Assembly (NCBI GenBank): GCA_031769625.1
Contig: JAUIMM010000171.1
Coordinates: 2,046,001 to 2,110,000 of the forward strand
DNA from: Taudactylus pleione
Lineage: Eukaryota; Chordata; Amphibia; Anura; Myobatrachidae
Length of the DNA stretch: 64,000 nt
Direction of reading: 5' to 3'
Shown: piece after piece, positions 60,817 to 64,000 of the stretch
How the letters are laid out: every line of letters starts with the position of its first letter
Numbering within the stretch: the stretch's first letter is position 1
Made by a program: the position numbers and the translations under genes
The notes under the pieces: generated by a model
Told to the model about the DNA's origin: nothing
The model's database searches: none
The model's input: the letters and a program-made list of their open reading frames with translations, nothing else

Positions 60817-61268
60817 GAAGGATAGACATTTGACCTCGAAGAAAGCTTAACCACCCATAAAAATATAAAGAAGTCTAGGTACATCATATATAGAGAATGT
60901 GAATAAGAAGAATCAGAAATAGTAGTTGCGATTAAAAGTAGCAATGTGGGAAAGAATGATTCCAAGGGAGTGTAGAAAACAGGAAAAGGGGTAAATATCA
61001 ACAGCAATTTTAACTGTATCATATAGAGACAATAAGCCATGGGCCTTGCCGCCCATTCGCTCGTGTAAATAAACATGGAAAAGGCCACAACCTAAAGTAA
61101 GACATTAATATCAACAACATCATAGATCAAACAGGGCATAGGATATTGTATATTAGGGTCACATATAGCAAAATATAAACAGTAAAGTTATACTCAGCAA
61201 GCATGTCGAATAGGCACATCAGATAGTAGAGGTTGTGTATTCCATGACATCTTCTTCTAGGAAAAGAC
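60817..61268 (-). other. Probable LINE ORF1-ORF2 junction region
   Basis: Lies between clear ORF1 and ORF2 pieces on the minus strand and has no other element ends. No confident protein match, so assignment is by position. Confidence 0.4.
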
Positions 61269-61271
61269 TTA

Positions 61272-61820
61272 GGGCCTGATTCAGAGCCGGACGCTCTGAC
61301 CAGAGCGCTCGCTCTGAATCAGGGCCCTCCTCCAATAAAATGGAGCGTCCTCCTGGACGCTCTTATAGCTGTGGGTGACCACCCACAGCATATACGAGCG
61401 TCCAAAAAGATGGTCGCGATGGTCTTGACCATCGCGACCATCGGACTTGCGACGGAAACCCTGCGGTAGGGTTTCCCAGCCACAAGTCCTGGAGTGATTT
61501 TGGCTCTATCAGAGCCAAAATCACTCCCACTGACATCACTAGTGATGTCAGTGGGGCCGGCTTCAGACGGTAGGCGTTCCCATGGGAACGCCTCCGTCTG
61601 CCAGGCACGCCCCCGCACGCCCACCAAAGGGGGCGTGCTGTCAGTCACCATCGACAGCACGCCCCATTTGGTGCGAGACCCGGAGCGACAGCTTGGCTGT
61701 TGCAGTCCGGGTCTCGCGCATGCGCACGACGGAGCTCTCTCTGTCGTGCGCATGCGCAGTGGGGAACATCGACCCACTTGCGAGCGTACTGCCGCTTGCG
61801 AGTGGGTCTGAATGACCCCT
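61272..61820 (-). mobile_element. Serial-hairpin MITE family A, copy A5
   Basis: GGGCCTGATTCAGAGCCGGAC to GTGGGTCTGAATGACCCCT, 549 bp, with TTA at both borders (61269-61271 and 61821-61823). All hairpins are kept, including CCACTGACATCACTAGTGAT... near 61530 and stem GAAACCC (61455-61461) with GGGTTTC (61469-61475). It is inserted in LINE ORF1. Confidence 0.92.
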
Positions 61821-61823
61821 TTA

Positions 61824-62345
61824 GCGTCTTCAGCAGTGGTAAAATTCTTAGTCAGAGCCATGGAAAATCTTCAGTCTCGCTAGGTATAGAAGAGCAAATT
61901 TTCCTTGGACCTGGATCAATCTAGAGCAAATAGTGGTAATTTCCTTACATGCTTGTTGGACTTCAGACTGATAGACCTGACAGGTCAGTAGGCGTGATTC
62001 TTCCATTCTACCCGGCCTGACTTTATGGGCGAAATAAAGTCAGCGAAATATCACAGTATGAGGACGAGAGGAATGGTAATATTTGGGATGTCGTCAGCAA
62101 TGCCCAGAATATAGATCCGTGTGTAGGAAGCTGTTCAAAAAATTTTACATTTCAGGTAGACAGACTATTCTTAAATTATTTTGGTGGGAATGATTCTCTA
62201 AGTCGTCTACTTTGTTAAGTAGCTTGTAGTTAGCTTTCTGTTGGGAGGTCACCTGTTGCTATAAGTCAAATATAGCCTGTTCCTGCTCACCAAGCCTGGT
62301 TTCATTTGATATATCTTGTAGGTCAGTAGAGACCAACTGCGATTT
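61824..62345 (-). pseudogene. Fragmented LINE: ORF1 piece
   Basis: The minus strand reads STDLQDISNETRLGEQEQAI, ANYKLLNKVDDLENHSHQNN and NLRIVCLPE (coiled coil followed by the start of the RNA-binding RRM), then HSSRPHTVIFR after a degenerate gap and FSMALTKNFTTAEDA at the edge. This is the L1 ORF1 (p40-like) pattern, with stops. ORF1 protein binds LINE RNA. Confidence 0.7.
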
Positions 62346-62347
62346 AG

Positions 62348-63167
62348 GCCCATATTCAATTAGAAGTGAAAAACCGAGATCCGTGTAAAAGTATCACCGA
62401 TTGCGACTTTTCGCCAGGCGAAAACTTCTCCATATTCAATTCCATCCGCTTTTCGCGTACGCGGAAAGTCACTGCAATGTAATAGGCGAAAAAGAATCGC
62501 CTCTGAATAGCAGGAGAAAATAAGTGCAAAATTTTTGTTTTGGGGTGCACAGGTGGGGAAACCACAGATAACCCTTGGAACAGCCCCTCTGTGGACAACT
62601 GCGTCAAAAAAGTCCTAAAAAAAACTTAACACCCAAAAAAGTAATTTGAATTTTGGGGCAAAAAAGCACAAAGTGGGGGTACAAATTCGCAAACTAGCGA
62701 AATAAGGTTCTGGGGGTGCACTAAGAAGGGGGTGAAGTGTTTTTGGGATTGCAGGTGCTTTTATGAGGGTGCATGCACTGTAGAGACATTAAAATATGCT
62801 AGCATCCATTTTCAGGTACCCCAAATTTGACAGGACTACTTATTTTTTCCAAAACATACTGCTTTATGCTATTCTTCACCACTTGTGCAAAGACACGAAT
62901 AAGTGGCAATTGTGCGAACTTAAGTACCCCAAACAGTAGTATTAGGGCTAATCAGGCACTGATGTTTCTGCATCTTTTTGGGGGATTCAGGCTGATTTCC
63001 CCGATTCTGACATCGTGTGTCGCCGTTTTCGCGTCTTTTGGAATTGATTAGGGAGAATCGTGGGTACGCACACGATAAGTTTCCGCGGCTAAAATACGCA
63101 ATGTAGGCGAAAAGTCCGGCAGGTGAAACTTTATTGCGTACACAAAACTAATTGAATATGGCCCTTA
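62348..63167. mobile_element. MITE family C relative, 820 bp, in LINE ORF1
   Basis: GGCCCATATTCAATTAG and CTAATTGAATATGGCCC are inverted (ends of 62348-63167), with TTA on both sides (62345 region and 63168 region). ORF1 reading passes from GAIKDTK outside to SQLVSTDL across it. Internal TGAATATGG-type words repeat near 62430. Confidence 0.8.
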
Positions 63168-63243
63168 GTGTCTTTTATGGCTCCAGCAAACTGAGATGCC
63201 TGTTTGTTGCATAATAGAAGCCATTGCGGTAGATGTATGATAG
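63168..63243 (-). pseudogene. Fragmented LINE: ORF1 N-terminal piece
   Basis: The minus strand reads about 25 residues ending QFAGAIKDTK, in frame with the ORF1 piece beyond the MITE. This is the 5'-most recognised part of the LINE. Confidence 0.55.
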
Positions 63244-63510
63244 TGGCACTTAACGTGCCGCTATAACGCTTCCCGCTTCGCCTCTTTACCGAGGCGAAGC
63301 AGGAAGCACTACCGATGAGATGTAAGAACATAATCGGCCGGAGAAGGGGAGCGATAAATCCCCCCTCCTGCGCTACCCGCAAGAGACCACAGCGCATCAG
63401 CCTAGTGCTGACGCGCTGTGTCTCTGTCCCGGCCGGCTCCACTGAGCATGCGCGGGATCTTGCAAGTATCGCGAGATCCCTGCTTGCAGCCTGGAGCTGC
63501 AAGCGGGGAT
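63244..63510. repeat. Hairpin-rich repeat (GCTTCxCGCTTCGCC)
   Basis: CTTCCCGCTTCGCCTC/GAGGCGAAGCAGGAAG, AGAGACCACAGCGC/GCGCTGTGTCTCT, GGGATCTTGCAA/CGAGATCCC and GCTTGCAGC/GCTGCAAGC follow each other. It runs without a clear border into the next subfamily B copy. Confidence 0.55.
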
Positions 63511-63800
63511 CTCGAATTTGATCGACAGCTCGCCCCGTTTTGTAGGCGTGGCCGGGGGGTGGCTTCACAAACTGAGGCGTTCACCAGTGATGTCAGTGAG
63601 AGAGCTTCCGGCTCTATTAGAGCCAGAAGCTCTCTGGGGCTTGCGGCCACGAGACCCTACCACAAGGGTCTCGTCGCAAGCCCGATGGTCTTGACCATCG
63701 TGACCATCATCCTGGCCGCTCGCAATAGCTGTGGGTGGTCACCCACAGCTATACGAGCGGCCAGGAGGCCGCAACTAAAAAAAACAGCGCTCGCCCTCTG
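63505..63800 (+). mobile_element. Serial-hairpin MITE subfamily B, partial copy B2
   Basis: Reverse-complement match to 58080-58380 of B1: GACAGCTCGCCCCGTTTTGT, AGAGAGCTTCCGGCTCTATT, GAGACCCTACCACAAGGGTC, and GTGGGTGGTCACCCACAGCT. The left arm of the TCGACAGC hairpin and both outer ends are missing or replaced. Confidence 0.75.
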
Positions 63801-64000
63801 AGCGACAAGAGCAGGAGTAGAGAAAGCGTGGATGAGGCGGCAGCATGCAGGGGAGAGAAGGCCGTGACAGGCAGACAGGTAGGGTGCTCCAGACTACACA
63901 AAGTATACTGGGCAGCTGATCACAACCTCCCAGGGGGCACTATAATGATGATGAGGCAGGATCACCTGGTGTAGGCAGAGCTGTAAAGGTAATTAGCAGT
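63801..64000. other. Unassigned right edge
   Basis: Purine-rich sequence with AGGCAGACAGGTAGGGTG near 63870; nothing assignable before the window ends. Confidence 0.3.

Overview
This window looks like a vertebrate chromosome segment, most likely from a frog or toad. The repeat content points there: a DIRS-type tyrosine-recombinase retrotransposon, Tx1/L1-like LINEs, a BED-type hAT transposon, a tRNA-derived SINE with a 'gcgctatataaataa'-like tail, and many CpG-rich miniature inverted-repeat elements (MITEs). There are no bacterial operons, no RNA gene clusters and no CRISPR arrays. I see one credible host coding exon, at 15106-15362 (+). It looks like exon 1 of a PPM1-family protein phosphatase, closest to PPM1J, and ends in a GTGAGT splice donor. 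The roughly 48.6 kb downstream would then be intron 1 (inference), filled by transposable elements.

Layout. 0-5.3 kb: short tandem arrays, a long inverted repeat, a possible solo LTR and a GC-rich element with a 0.8 kb minisatellite. 5.33-14.38 kb: one large composite bounded by GGGGCCCC-type inverted ends, inserted into a small hAT MITE that resumes on the other side; it holds a degenerate satellite, a nested 3.2 kb hAT transposon with BED/hATC transposase remnants, a 43-bp dimeric array and a decayed SGNH-hydrolase-like stretch. 14.5-15.4 kb: probable promoter and exon 1. 15.4-24.5 kb: nested MITEs and SINEs. 24.6-26.5 kb: 5'-truncated LINE with target-site duplication. 26.6-26.9 kb: hAT MITE with a perfect 8-bp duplication. 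27.8-33.9 kb: a MITE split by a nearly complete DIRS element (ITRs, gag-like ORF, RT, RNase H, YR, internal complementary region). 33.9-34.8 kb: LINE 3' end. 35-38.6 kb: more MITEs. 38.6-40.6 kb: a second, gutted DIRS. 41.1-45.1 kb: a 1-kb-arm inverted repeat. 46-51.3 kb: MITEs and minisatellites. 51.3-63.2 kb: one old LINE on the minus strand broken into about ten pieces by nested insertions. 63.2-64 kb: further hairpin elements.

The most unusual signal is a class of MITEs built as a chain of short back-to-back palindromes. The family at 23601-24149 has about twelve consecutive hairpins in 549 bp. Copies of different subfamilies have different stem sequences that still pair, including an A-T pair replaced by a G-C pair in homologous stems. 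A second recurring pattern is a consensus 5' splice site (GGTAAGT) next to a CpG-rich, promoter-like segment in several unrelated non-autonomous elements. All family assignments are by eye from motifs; no alignment or database search was run.
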